DNA from: Nostoc sp. NIES-3756
GTDB lineage: Bacteria > Cyanobacteriota > Cyanobacteriia > Cyanobacteriales > Nostocaceae
Assembly (NCBI RefSeq): GCF_001548375.1
Contig: NZ_AP017296.1
Location: 372,001 to 436,000, forward strand
Reading direction: 5' to 3'
DNA: 64,000 nt
Position numbers and translations under genes: made by a program. A model generated the notes under the pieces. That model was not told the origin of the DNA and did no database searches. It was given only the letters and a program-made list of their open reading frames with translations. The number at the start of each line of letters is the position of its first letter. Position 1 is the stretch's first letter. Positions 43,237-51,917 of the stretch are shown one piece after another.

Positions 43237-45318
43237 ATGCAATTGGAATATAAGGGTCAAAATCTTCAAGGTCGTTCATTTAAAGGTCAAAACCTAACAA
43301 GTGCTAATTTTCAGGGTGCTGATATTAGAGGAGCAGATTTTACAGATGCTAACTTGAGAGATGCAACTTTTTTTCTTGCTAAATGTGGGTTGCCAATTCA
43401 TTTACGGTTAATCTTATTAATTATTTTATTTTTCATAGGGGCATTATCACTATTTACGGCAGGAGTAGTTGCTGTTTTTGCAGGGGTTCAAATCTCGCCT
43501 GCTGGCCAAATTATAGGTCAATATTTAATATTATTTATCAATCCTATAGTATTGACGATTTTTTTATCTGTTGCAATTTATCTAGGATTGAATAAAGCTG
43601 TAATTACTATAGTTTTTTTGGCTGTATTTAGTTGTATTAGTCTAATTTTCTTCCAATATTATGAAGCAGCCGCAGCTTTTGCTGGCAATCTCCTCTGGCT
43701 ATTTACTGTAGGTGTAACTGGGGCTATAATATTTACATCAGTGATAATTTTGACCAAATATTCTTCTGGTATTTTCATAGGTGCAGGCTTTATAGCTTGG
43801 GTTATCTCTACATTTATACCTTTGATTTTAGGCCAGCCCCATCTAATTTTAGTTAAAGTAGCCTTTTCCTCAGCTATTGGAGTTTCGATCAGCATCTATG
43901 CTAGTCAGCAAGCTATATTAGGAATGCCACAATTAGCTTGGATACGCTCAATAGCGATCGCTTTTGCTGCTACAGGTGGCACAAATTTTTCTGGTGCTGA
44001 TTTAACTGATGCTGACTTTACCAGTGCAACTCTCAAAAATACAGATTTCCGAAAAGCGAATTTAACACGCACTCGTTTTTATGAATCTAAAGAACTTGAC
44101 CTTGCCATAGGTGATGCAATATTAGCTAAACGAGATATTCTCAACTTGCTAGTTAGTTGTCATGGGAGGAATAAATCATATGTTGGTGCAAATCTTCAAG
44201 GTGCTAACCTCATAGGTGCAAATTTAGAAGCAGCTAATCTTAAAGGTGCTGATCTTAGTGGAGCCGTTTTTCAAGGAGCTTGTTTAGAGTGGACAAATTT
44301 AACTCTAGCTCAAGCTGTAGGTACTGATTTCACCAGCGCTCAAATGACAGGTGCTTGTATAGAAGCTTGGAATATTGAAAGTACAACCAAATTAGATCAT
44401 ATCGATTGTCGCTTTATCTATCTTTTAGAAAATCCCAAACCAGGCACAGATGACAGAGAACGCCGCCCCAGTAGTGGCAACTTTCAACCAGGAGAATTTA
44501 CCAAATTATTTGAAGAAGTATTGAATACTCTCGATTTAATTTTCCGCAACGGTATAGACTGGAAAGCTTTTATTGCCACCTTGAGAAAAGTTCAAGAAGA
44601 AAATGGTGGCTCAGATTTAGCTATTCAAAGTATTGCAAATAAGGGTGATGGCGTAGTTGTCGTTAAAGTTAACGTGCCTGATGGTACAGATAAAGAGAAG
44701 ATTCACAATGATTTCATGCAGAATTATCAGTTAGCATTGCAAGCTGTAGAGGAAAGATACAAGGCACAATTACAAGCTAAAGATAATGAAATAGTTATTT
44801 ATCGTCACCAAAGTGCAGATATGAGAGAAATCATTAGTTTGTTAGCAAATAAGCCAATTAATGTACAAGTTGATAATAAAGTAGAAACTAAAGCCATGAC
44901 TAATAGTAATGATTCCAGCCGCAATATTAATATTGGGAATATTGGCGGAGATTTTAATGCAAGCGGGCAAGCCTTAAATGTAGGTGAAATTAGCGGAAAG
45001 GTGACAAACACCATTAACCAGTTACCTTCTGCACCAGCACCGCAACACCCCGGCATCAAGGAATTATTGATGCAGTTGCAAGCAGCAATTGAATCTGAAA
45101 AAGACTTAACTCAAGAAGACAAAGCCGAAGCCTTAGAACAAGTAAAAGCCTTAGCAGAAGCTGGCAAAAATCCGCAAGAAGAACCAAAGCAAAAAGCCGC
45201 AAGAACTGCACTCAAAATTTTGAAAGGGACAACTACTGGTTTACCAGCCACTGCAACAATAGTTGAGGCTGTTAGTAAATTATTGCCTTTAATTTCTAAA
45301 TTGTTGGGTTTAGGGTAA
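43237..45318 (+). CDS. Pentapeptide-repeat multipass membrane protein
   Basis: I prefer ATG 43237 over a TTG six bases earlier. The 693-residue protein starts with pentapeptide repeats (GADIRGADFTDANLRDATF, residues 25-45), then about six membrane segments (55-245), more pentapeptide repeats (about 250-385, broken by a linker around 290-320), and a soluble C-terminal part of 300 residues. The latter has a helical region with KAQLQAKDNEIVIYRHQSADM, a Gly/Asn stretch (NINIGNIGGDFNASGQ) and a hydrophobic terminal helix (VEAVSKLLPLISKLLGLG). A membrane-inserted pentapeptide protein between mobile elements may be a defence or stress effector; function unknown. Confidence 0.82.
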   Translation: MQLEYKGQNLQGRSFKGQNLTSANFQGADIRGADFTDANLRDATFFLAKCGLPIHLRLILLIILFFIGALSLFTAGVVAVFAGVQISPAGQIIGQYLILFINPIVLTIFLSVAIYLGLNKAVITIVFLAVFSCISLIFFQYYEAAAAFAGNLLWLFTVGVTGAIIFTSVIILTKYSSGIFIGAGFIAWVISTFIPLILGQPHLILVKVAFSSAIGVSISIYASQQAILGMPQLAWIRSIAIAFAATGGTNFSGADLTDADFTSATLKNTDFRKANLTRTRFYESKELDLAIGDAILAKRDILNLLVSCHGRNKSYVGANLQGANLIGANLEAANLKGADLSGAVFQGACLEWTNLTLAQAVGTDFTSAQMTGACIEAWNIESTTKLDHIDCRFIYLLENPKPGTDDRERRPSSGNFQPGEFTKLFEEVLNTLDLIFRNGIDWKAFIATLRKVQEENGGSDLAIQSIANKGDGVVVVKVNVPDGTDKEKIHNDFMQNYQLALQAVEERYKAQLQAKDNEIVIYRHQSADMREIISLLANKPINVQVDNKVETKAMTNSNDSSRNINIGNIGGDFNASGQALNVGEISGKVTNTINQLPSAPAPQHPGIKELLMQLQAAIESEKDLTQEDKAEALEQVKALAEAGKNPQEEPKQKAARTALKILKGTTTGLPATATIVEAVSKLLPLISKLLGLG

Positions 45319-45349
45319 TATCGTTTCTTGATTTAGAGATTATTTATAA

Positions 45350-45736
45350 AGTAAATCTTTAGGAGACAAGACGACGTAGCATAATTCTAGTCATGACAGC
45401 ATATATGGCGGCTTCGCTCATTTCAGGAAGACGCTCATAATCTTTGCGCTCGATGATGGTACTGGTTTAACCAACCAAAAGTTCTTTCTACTACAAGGGC
45501 GTTTGGGAAGAACTTGAAATTTCTGCTCAGTACGCCGTATGACTTCAACGTGAGCTTGAATCATCAGCCAAACCGAAAGAGCTTTCTTTATCACCGTCGT
45601 AACCGGAATCAACCCACATTACTTGAACTTTTTCTAGTAATTCCGGGCGCTCCTCTAATAGTTCCATGTTTTGCGTAGGCAGCAAGTACTCGCTCTGGGG
45701 CGTTCGCTTCACTAACAACGACTTTCAACAATAGTC
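45350..45736 (-). pseudogene. IS5-like transposase, C-terminal part with frameshifts
   Basis: Conceptual minus-strand reading gives LLLKVVVSEANAPERVLAAY, then ELLEKVQVMWVDSGYDGDK and VVERTFGWLNQYHH in different frames. Those are IS5-family landmarks (DSGY and VERTFGWL with the DDE residues), so at least two frameshifts have accumulated. It belongs with the N-terminal part at 47385-47894. Confidence 0.8.
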
Positions 45737-45922
45737 GAATGGCACTAAGTTAAGCTGAAAGGTATACAGGGTAAGGATTGCAGAGGAGCAGGGGTGCAGG
45801 GGTGCAGAGGGGATTTCTATTTCTTGCGTTCGTATCCCTAAAACTTTTTCTTTCTCCCCTGCTCCTGGGCTCCTCTGCACCCCTGCTGCCGCAACGATTT
45901 TCTCTTTACAAGCGTGCCATTC
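45737..45922. mobile_element. 186-bp MITE inside the IS5-like element
   Basis: Termini GAATGGCAC and GTGCCATTC. CAACAATAGTC lies directly outside the left end (45726-45736); on the right CAACA+ATAG is interrupted by the IS701 insertion and resumes as ATAGTC at 47381, completing the same 11-bp duplication. The interior is a long G-rich/C-rich inverted repeat (GAGGAGCAGGGGTGCAGGGG against its complement), also found as a dispersed repeat elsewhere. No coding capacity. Confidence 0.8.
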
Positions 45923-45931
45923 CAACAATAG

Positions 45932-47380
45932 CCCTCTTCTGTCACTTTCCGTAGAGAGAAAATAGTAAACAAGTAAAATTATCCAGAAGCGTAAAAGGGT
46001 TTAAATTGATTCATTGCGTTAATTAAATGATTGAAACCTAGAAATAAATTGGAATTAGGAAAAATATTTATCCAGGGATAAACTAACCAAAATAGTAAAA
46101 GCGGTTGGACAATTAGACGAAAATTATTTAAAGTATTCTTCCATCCACAACCATGATTCCATTGCTGATGATGAGAAAAATCGGCAGAGCTAGTTTGTTT
46201 TATCTGTGGTGTAATTTCACTCTTTTGAGTTAAAGCTAAAAAAGCTGGAGAATTTAAGCTAATCATGGTGTAAACACAGAAAATAATCTCCCACCATTTC
46301 TCAATATGTTGGAAATTAGTCAATCGATAATCTGTCCAGCCTAATTCTTGTTTACACTGCCGAAATCCATATTCTACCCATGTTCTTAATCCATATAGGT
46401 CGCCTAAAGTTTTCTTGAGATCCCCTTGAAGATTCGTCATGATAAATGTTGTAGAATTTTCCGGCATTGTTTCTGGGTCAGTAGTTATTTCCCAGTATGT
46501 TATGGCTCTTCTTTTACCATAAACTATCTCTCGAATGTATCTAGTTTCAGATTTTTGATTACTAAATGTTCTCTCAAATTTGCACCACTTATTAGCTCTA
46601 ACGCTCTGCGACGCTGGCAGCCAGACTCCATGATTACTTCTAATTGCTACAACATAAGCTAATTCATATTCATTTAGTTTTTTAATGAATTCGCTACTTT
46701 CACCATACAAACTATCCGCTAGTACCAATTCAATATTAAATCCCTGATTAATTAATTCTGTAATAATTTCTGACGCTAATTCTATTTTGGTTTTATATTT
46801 ATCTCCTTCTTTGAGCGTCCCCTTCGGTTTAAATACTTTGAAACATAATGGAAATGTTATATTGTCATAAACTCCATAGGCATTGACTGTCACTATTCCA
46901 TTATCTACTTTTCCTACGCTTCCTAGATATTGTCTTGCTACATAATCTGTCTTTTTACCTTTTTTCCTATCTCCCGTTTCATCTATTACTACGGTTATCG
47001 CCTGACCATTTAATGCTCTCTTTAACTTCTTTAATCTTCGGTTCTTTAATTTCTTTACTGACCAATCTGAATTAACCATAAAATGATGTAATGATTGTGC
47101 CGAGTTTATACTTACTACTTTGGCTATTTCTGGTAGTGATTTTCTTTTTATTGGCGAAATTATCCCTAAATGCAAATATTTGAAGCATTCATAATTTCTT
47201 ACTTCTTTAAACAGGTCTTTGTACTCTGCACAATATTCATCTACGAGCGCAACTGTTGGCTGGGCATCCCTTGGCAGATGTTTCAGGATTTGTAATTCTA
47301 CATCCATTGCTCTACTTACCTTGTAGAGTTTTATCTTTCCTTTCTTCTATTCATTATATCCGGAAAGTGACAGAAGAGGG
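45932..47380 (-). mobile_element. Complete IS701-family element, 1449 bp
   Basis: Perfect 20-bp terminal repeats CCCTCTTCTGTCACTTTCCG (45932-45951 and the complement at 47361-47380), with ATAG immediately outside both ends (45928-45931, 47381-47384), a 4-bp target duplication as usual for IS701. One transposase gene fills it. The insertion lies inside the right-hand target duplication of the older MITE. Intact ends and gene suggest recent activity. Confidence 0.93.
45979..47307 (-). CDS. IS701-family transposase
   Basis: A 442-residue intact DDE transposase. Landmarks: VVIDETGDRKKGKKTDYVARQYLGSVGK with the first Asp near residue 108, LVLADSLYGESSEF with the second Asp, and LRTWVEYGFRQCKQELGWTDYR carrying the final Glu. 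The downstream FAIN-type tail is also present. The start ATG at 47307 is 54 bases inside the right terminus, and the stop is 47 bases from the left one, as expected for this family. Confidence 0.95.
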   Translation of the reverse strand: MDVELQILKHLPRDAQPTVALVDEYCAEYKDLFKEVRNYECFKYLHLGIISPIKRKSLPEIAKVVSINSAQSLHHFMVNSDWSVKKLKNRRLKKLKRALNGQAITVVIDETGDRKKGKKTDYVARQYLGSVGKVDNGIVTVNAYGVYDNITFPLCFKVFKPKGTLKEGDKYKTKIELASEIITELINQGFNIELVLADSLYGESSEFIKKLNEYELAYVVAIRSNHGVWLPASQSVRANKWCKFERTFSNQKSETRYIREIVYGKRRAITYWEITTDPETMPENSTTFIMTNLQGDLKKTLGDLYGLRTWVEYGFRQCKQELGWTDYRLTNFQHIEKWWEIIFCVYTMISLNSPAFLALTQKSEITPQIKQTSSADFSHHQQWNHGCGWKNTLNNFRLIVQPLLLFWLVYPWINIFPNSNLFLGFNHLINAMNQFKPFYASG

Positions 47381-47384
47381 ATAG

Positions 47385-47894
47385 TCCTAGACTATCAACT
47401 AGAGTCTGCCGCTTTCTTCCTTTTACCTTTTTACATCCGTCAAAACCATACACATCCCACGCCAGTTGCTTCTCTACGAGACGCTGCGCGAACAAGTCGG
47501 CAAAGCCGCCCAACGCACTGGCTCCTCTTTTTGGTCGGTTTTGACCGACTGACTATCTGCCGCGATTGCCTACGGCACGCTACGCGATCGCACTTGGTTG
47601 TGTTGACCTACCTAATTTTGAGCGAACTTGACCCCGCAGTGTATGGTTTAATTTTTCCCAAACTCCCTTGCTCTGCCATTTGCGGTAATAGCTGTATACC
47701 GTTGAACTTGGCGGGAAATCGCCTGGAAGCATATTCCATTGGCATCCAGTTTTCAAATGATAATAGATGGCATTGCATATTTCACGCATATTTGCTGTGC
47801 GTGGATGTCCTCCTGATTTAGCTGGTGGAATCAAAGGAGCTAGGATTTCCCACTCCATATCAGTTAAGTCTGTGGGGTAAGACTTTCGCGCCAT
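47385..47894 (-). pseudogene. IS5-like transposase, N-terminal part with two small repeat insertions
   Basis: ATG 47894 starts MARKSYPTDLTDMEWEILAP, then KTGCQWNMLPGDFPPSSTVY, standard IS5-family text, to PSAIA, where a GTAGCGTGCCGTAGGCAATCGC insertion next to GCGATCGC adds a stop. Reading resumes with ADSQSVKTDQK and, after another repeat (TTCGCGCAGCGTCTCGTAGA), with KKVKGRKRQTLVDSLGL, which ends at the MITE target site. The gene is dead twice over. Confidence 0.85.
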
Positions 47895-47941
47895 GATTAA
47901 CTATGTAAATACACTGTGTATCAGGTATCTTATCGTTGTTA

Positions 47942-48118
47942 CTACTCCTCTCTCCCTACTTTTAGATTTACTTTATAAATAGCCTCTAAATCACCCGAAA
48001 GGAAATCATAACCTGCTAGACCAATTAAAATGTCATTTCCATCTGCACCAAAAATTGAGTCAATATTTTTAGTACCAAGCAGAAAATCGTTGACAGCAGT
48101 CCCAGTAATGTCTGCCAT
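47942..48118 (-). pseudogene. RTX-type gene, N-terminal fragment cut by the IS5-like element
   Basis: ATG 48118 gives MADITGTAVNDFLLGTKN, then DGNDILIGLAGYDFLSGDL, the usual start of cyanobacterial Ca-binding RTX proteins. At about 47993 the frame crosses into the terminal repeat of the IS5-like element (EAIYKVNLKVGREE, TAG 47942). The remainder of the gene is not found on the other side of the element. Confidence 0.8.
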
Positions 48119-48677
48119 AAAAAACCACTTGAAAATAAATTATTCAAACCTAATTACACCTGACCATAAAAAAAGTCACAAAACAACTAACTAATGGTTG
48201 TTGAATAATTCAAGAATTTCTGTATTTTATATACAGCTATCTAATGCAAACTTTAGTGCAGTAATGTTAAATTTATCAACAGTAAGAAATATAAGCTATT
48301 AGTTGGTTATAGCTTTTATATACGCATTATGTAGGTTAGATGCTAAAAACCTTGATCTACTGTTGTAGAGACGTTGTAATGCAACGTCTCTAAAAGGTGT
48401 AGCATTATTAATATTTTTTTGATTTGGATAATTTACATCTGATGTAAATACAGAATGGTATTAATTGAATTCCTCTTTTGTTACTAGGAGGAGGGAAAAA
48501 TCTTGTTCCACTTCTGAACGCTAAACAAAATAATAAATTATGCGAACGCCCGCCCACTTTATCATTTAAATAACGTTGTTGAGAAAAAACATAAAAATAG
48601 GAGTTTCAGATTATTCTCTGCCGAAGGTAACAAAAGAGGAAGAATACAGGAAAAATATCTTCAATCAGCAGCCAGTT
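48119..48677. other. Spacer with one dispersed palindrome
   Basis: About 560 bases, no gene seen. At 48366-48392 TAGAGACGTTG and CAACGTCTCTA form 11-bp perfect arms with a 5-base loop (a recurrent Nostoc-type repeat). Confidence 0.6.
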
Positions 48678-49391
48678 CTACACATAACGATGACCACCGT
48701 CAATGTGAATGACTTCGCCTGTAATTGAGGAATTAGTCATCAAAAAAATCACGCTACTGGCCACTTCTTCAGCCGTTGCTAACCTTCTTGTCGGAATTTT
48801 GGAAGTAACTTCTTGAAAAGCTTGTGGCTTTGATTCTCCAAAGATTGCATCCCACATAGGAGTATCAGTCCAACCAGGGGAGACAGCATTGACTCGAATG
48901 GGGGCTAATTCCAGTGCCAGAGCGCGTGATAATTGTTCAGCCGCCGCCGTTGCTACAGCAGTTACCCAAGCACCGGGAACTGGACGTTCAGTAGATAAAC
49001 CCCCAGTGAGTGTTACAGAACCACTAGAAACCATTTTCGGGACAGCTGCTCGTATCACATAAACACTTCCCCAAAGGCGGCTTTCAATAGCAGGGCGAAA
49101 TTGCTCAACAGATCCCTCTAAAATCTGACCACCGACAAAACTCCCGGCTGCAATGTAAACGTGGTCAACCTGCTCGATTGTGGTAAACAAACAGTTGATT
49201 GCGGCTTCATCAGTGATGTCTGCTACAGCAGTGTGAACTTTTCCCAATCGCTCAGATGCCTCGTTCAACTTGCTCAAAGAACGACCCACAATCGTTACTT
49301 CTGCACCTGATTGTCTTGCAAGTCGTGCTGTCTGGTAGCCAATTCCCTGACTACCACCAATCACGACTACGTGCTTTCCTTCTAATAGCAT
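48678..49391 (-). CDS. Short-chain dehydrogenase/reductase in TetR-GST operon
   Basis: ATG 49391 gives MLLEGKHVVVIGGSQGIGYQ, the proper SDR start; 19 upstream residues reading from 49448 look like spacer. The 237-residue protein has GGSQGIGY, TIVGRSLSKL, VADITDEAA, AAGSFVGGQ and a C-terminal GGHRYV. The usual catalytic YxxxK is not present as such: the corresponding segment reads WVTAVATAAAEQLSRALAL, with no Tyr, so catalysis may be altered. It is the last gene of the TetR-GST-SDR unit and is probably induced together with GST during chemical stress. Confidence 0.9.
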   Translation of the reverse strand: MLLEGKHVVVIGGSQGIGYQTARLARQSGAEVTIVGRSLSKLNEASERLGKVHTAVADITDEAAINCLFTTIEQVDHVYIAAGSFVGGQILEGSVEQFRPAIESRLWGSVYVIRAAVPKMVSSGSVTLTGGLSTERPVPGAWVTAVATAAAEQLSRALALELAPIRVNAVSPGWTDTPMWDAIFGESKPQAFQEVTSKIPTRRLATAEEVASSVIFLMTNSSITGEVIHIDGGHRYV

Positions 49392-49455
49392 GACTTCAAA
49401 CTCTTGAGCAACTAATTCTTCTAGCAATCCGAACAACAATCCGAACAATGCAACT

Positions 49456-50106
49456 CTAAGCTTGTACTTTTCTTTCTAACAGTCCTGCTAGAGTTTGCTG
49501 AAAACTCGTCCGTTGGCTGAGAGTATCTAACCAAGCTGCCGTTTTAGGTCTAGCTTTCACTAGTGCAGTTCCTTCTTTTGTCATGTTGATGTAGTACACC
49601 ATTGAGCCAGTGATGATGTCAGCCAAGCTCAATACATCACCCACTAGAAATGATGATGTCAGTTCATGTTCGAGAACATCTAAATGTTGACTGGTAATTT
49701 TTGCTGACTGTGCAACAACAGCTTCATCAGTTACACTACCCATAATTGGACTCATAATTCGCTGCAAGAACAGTTGCATCACACCGACTGGATATAAATA
49801 ATTTGCTGCAATACCAATCCATTTACGCATCTGGGCGCGTGCTTGTGGCTCGGTCGATTGCAATGACAAACCTTCAAAAGCTTCATCAACATAGCTTAAA
49901 ATTGCTGGAGTTTCGTACAATATGAAATCTCCCTGCTGCAATACGGGCATCTTCCGAAACGGGTTGATCTGAGCGTATTCATCTGTGGCTAGGTAATCAA
50001 ACCCAATTTCGTTGAAGTGGTAGTCAACTCCTTTCTCAATTAAGGTAATACGAGCAGCGCGGACATTCGGACTAACTTCAAAGCCATGTACAACTACATT
50101 AGACAT
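49456..50106 (-). CDS. Glutathione S-transferase family protein
   Basis: ATG 50106 follows TGAGGTAAATCT, a good ribosome-binding site, and gives MSNVVVHGFEVSPNVRAARI. The 216-residue protein has the thioredoxin-like N-terminal half with a candidate Ser in VSPNVRA, PVL cis-Pro in RKMPVLQQ, and YETPAILSYVD binding glutathione. The C-terminal helical half has FLVGDVLSLADI. It would conjugate or reduce electrophiles. Two tandem palindromic operators directly upstream (50124-50156) imply control by the neighbouring TetR protein. It is followed by the SDR gene 64 bases downstream. Confidence 0.92.
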   Translation of the reverse strand: MSNVVVHGFEVSPNVRAARITLIEKGVDYHFNEIGFDYLATDEYAQINPFRKMPVLQQGDFILYETPAILSYVDEAFEGLSLQSTEPQARAQMRKWIGIAANYLYPVGVMQLFLQRIMSPIMGSVTDEAVVAQSAKITSQHLDVLEHELTSSFLVGDVLSLADIITGSMVYYINMTKEGTALVKARPKTAAWLDTLSQRTSFQQTLAGLLERKVQA

Positions 50107-50123
50107 AAGATTTACCTCATTTC

Positions 50124-50156
50124 TTGAATGCTCATTCAACTTGAACACTCATTCAA
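50124..50156 (-). promoter_or_regulatory. Tandem TetR-type operators upstream of the GST gene
   Basis: TTGAATGCTCATTCAA (50124-50139, perfect 7-bp arms) and TTGAACACTCATTCAA (50141-50156, near-perfect), separated by one base. A third related palindrome TTGAACGTTCAA lies before the tetR gene at 50829. The shared TTGAA-TTCAA pattern fits a TetR dimer site. Confidence 0.8.
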
Positions 50157-50198
50157 GATAAAAGCAAAAAAAATACTTGTCAATAGGAAACTACAAAA

Positions 50199-50777
50199 TT
50201 AATTCATCTGAAGCAGTGTAGTTGCTCCTGCGGCAATACCGTTGAGTGTTTGAGCATCTCTTCGGATACGTGCAACTGCTAGCATCCCGACAACCAATCC
50301 CAGCAATGCTTTAGTATTCACCTCTAGATCGAATGATTTAGGTAAATCTCCGTTTTGCATAGCCTGAGCTAGATTTTGCCGAAAGAATGACTCAATTTCG
50401 TCTAAACGATCCTCAATAAATGCGATTGTGCTAGGTGAATGGGATTCGCGTTCGATCGCGGTGTTAATAATCAAACAACCTTTCTGTTTGGAGTCGTTAA
50501 TCATCGCTTTAGCCAAATACTCAAACCATTTTTGAATACATTCCAAGGGAGAACAATGACGTGGCATGGAAGCACGAAAAAATTCTTGCGTGTATTTTTT
50601 GAATGATTGCTGAAATAGCTTCTCCTTGTCACCAAAAGCAGCATATAAGCTTCCAGGCTGAATTCCTGTTGCTTGTACAATATCCTTCATGGAAGTGTTG
50701 GCATAACCTCGCTGCCAAAACAAATTCATCACTATGCTTAAAACTTCTTCTGTATCAAATTCTCGTTGCCTAACCAC
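50199..50777 (-). CDS. TetR-family transcriptional regulator
   Basis: The start is GTG 50777. The 192-residue protein begins with a TetR HTH (VMNLFWQRGYANTSMKDIVQATGIQPGSLYAAFGDKEKLFQQSF) and has the C-terminal LIINTAIERESHSPSTIAFIEDR region of the AcrR-C/TetR-C class. It is transcribed in the same direction as GST and SDR and lies directly upstream of them. Palindromes TTGAACGTTCAA ahead of its own start and the two before GST support autoregulation and control of the pair. Confidence 0.95.
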   Translation of the reverse strand: MVRQREFDTEEVLSIVMNLFWQRGYANTSMKDIVQATGIQPGSLYAAFGDKEKLFQQSFKKYTQEFFRASMPRHCSPLECIQKWFEYLAKAMINDSKQKGCLIINTAIERESHSPSTIAFIEDRLDEIESFFRQNLAQAMQNGDLPKSFDLEVNTKALLGLVVGMLAVARIRRDAQTLNGIAAGATTLLQMN

Positions 50778-50828
50778 CGTCTGATTGAACTCTCTTTGAT
50801 TGTGTATATTTTTTTAGTATACCTATTT

Positions 50829-50840
50829 TTGAACGTTCAA
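50829..50840 (-). promoter_or_regulatory. Palindromic operator TTGAACGTTCAA before tetR
   Basis: A perfect 12-bp palindrome 52 bases upstream of the tetR start, similar to the sites at 50124 and 50141. Confidence 0.7.
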
Positions 50841-51600
50841 TCAATATTAATTGAGGTTTTGCATACCAAATTGATGAATACCAATCTTTGCGATCGCCTA
50901 CTATTCCCCAACCCCAAACCGCCAGGGAGCAACACCTCGGAAAGTGAGGTGGTAAAGCTGGGGGCGCTTAGAAACCGAGAAAGAGAAAGGAAAGAAATTA
51001 AGTAAATTTAGTATAGTTTTAGTAACAAAAAGTAATGGTTTTTCTCTTTTCTCCCCCAGTACTTTCCTCTACCCCCGCTCCCCCTGCTCATTTTAAGGCG
51101 ATTTCAGAAAATTGCGTTGCCCCTTCTGCGGGAACATCTAGAATATATGTATGAAATTACGCTACCATAGAGCGTTTATGCTCTTGATTTAGAAGCATTA
51201 CGCTCACCTGATATTACTTTTATTTTTGTTACCAGTGTCGGAAACTCTATGCTAGTTATGGGAGAAGTTGAGATGAATTGTTGGTAACTTTCATTTTCTT
51301 ACTTTTCCCCCCTCTTTTTTAAATTTACATCAGACTTTGTATATATTTGATTATATCCGCTTTAATGAATATAACAAAGCAACACTACATTCTAAGCTGT
51401 TAAATTGTATATATTCAACCAGCAGTATTTCTTTGAACTGTCTGGCAAAGAAGAACTGGCAAACTCATCAACTATAGAAAAATAGTTTCTTCAAGATAAA
51501 CCTAAGCGGAATCTACAAGCCAAGTAGGAAGAAAACCCTTGCAGCAAAAGCCTTTCACGATGCTCGACAGAATGTCTGTTGAGCATCCATAGAATCCCCG
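50841..51600. other. Gene-poor spacer with hairpins
   Basis: About 760 bases. CACCTC-GGAAAGT-GAGGTG (50933-50951) is one hairpin. A C-rich CCCCCAGTACTTTCC and CCCCGCTCCCCCTGCTC stretch lies near 51052-51088, a dispersed repeat. A short open frame over 50766-51005 overlaps repeats and is not credible. Confidence 0.5.
51559..51587 (-). terminator. Hairpin downstream of the small minus-strand gene
   Basis: Arms GATGCTC-G-ACAGA and TCTGT-T-GAGCATC around ATG. It lies 14 bases beyond the stop of the frame at 51601. No T-run, so termination is only suggested. Confidence 0.5.
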
Positions 51601-51798
51601 TCACCCAACAATCGGCTTGGAACTGTTCCGATGCAATTCCACCGCTATGTCAAAAGCTTTCCACTTTTGAGGACAGTATTTGACTTCGGGAAAGTCTTTT
51701 AAACTTAGATTAGCTCTTTGGTGCGGATCGCGGATTAAAGATAGTCGCTGCCAATAATAGACAATTAATTCAGGTATAGAAAATTCAGTTTCTCTCAT
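51601..51798 (-). CDS. Small hypothetical protein
   Basis: A 65-residue protein, MRETEFSIPELIVYYWQRL, ending HRNSSKPIVG. The composition is protein-like (aromatic and charged residues mixed), and a hairpin follows the stop. I do not recognise the family. It could be a decayed fragment. Confidence 0.4.
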   Translation of the reverse strand: MRETEFSIPELIVYYWQRLSLIRDPHQRANLSLKDFPEVKYCPQKWKAFDIAVELHRNSSKPIVG

Positions 51799-51917
51799 TT
51801 CTCTGCAATTATGCGTAATTATTTCAAATAACTAATTCATAAGTGTAGTGAGAACACGGTTTTATCAAATTGTGCTTTTCGGTAAAACTACACTACACAA
51901 GCGATAAAGGTGCATAT

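Larger units (their letters stand above)
45329..47993 (-). mobile_element. Degraded IS5-like element, host of two later insertions
   Basis: Ends TGATTTAGAGATTATTTATA (45329) and, on the minus strand, TGATTTAGAGGCTATTTATA (from 47993), both continuing AAGTAAATCT. Without the inserted MITE (186 bp) and IS701 element (1449 bp) and their duplications, about 1.0 kb remains, a usual IS5-family length. The transposase reads from the right end. The element interrupts an RTX-type gene at 47993 and has no clear target duplication. Confidence 0.78.

Noticed and set aside
43478..43512. tRNA-like text GGGGTTCAAATCTCGCC
   Set aside because: Resembles a T-arm, but no cloverleaf can be formed and it lies in a good membrane-protein frame.
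47531..47821. 96-codon plus-strand frame
   Set aside because: Antisense of the IS5-like transposase N-terminal part.
50766..51005. 79-codon plus-strand frame
   Set aside because: Runs through the tetR operator and dispersed repeats; no protein-like pattern.
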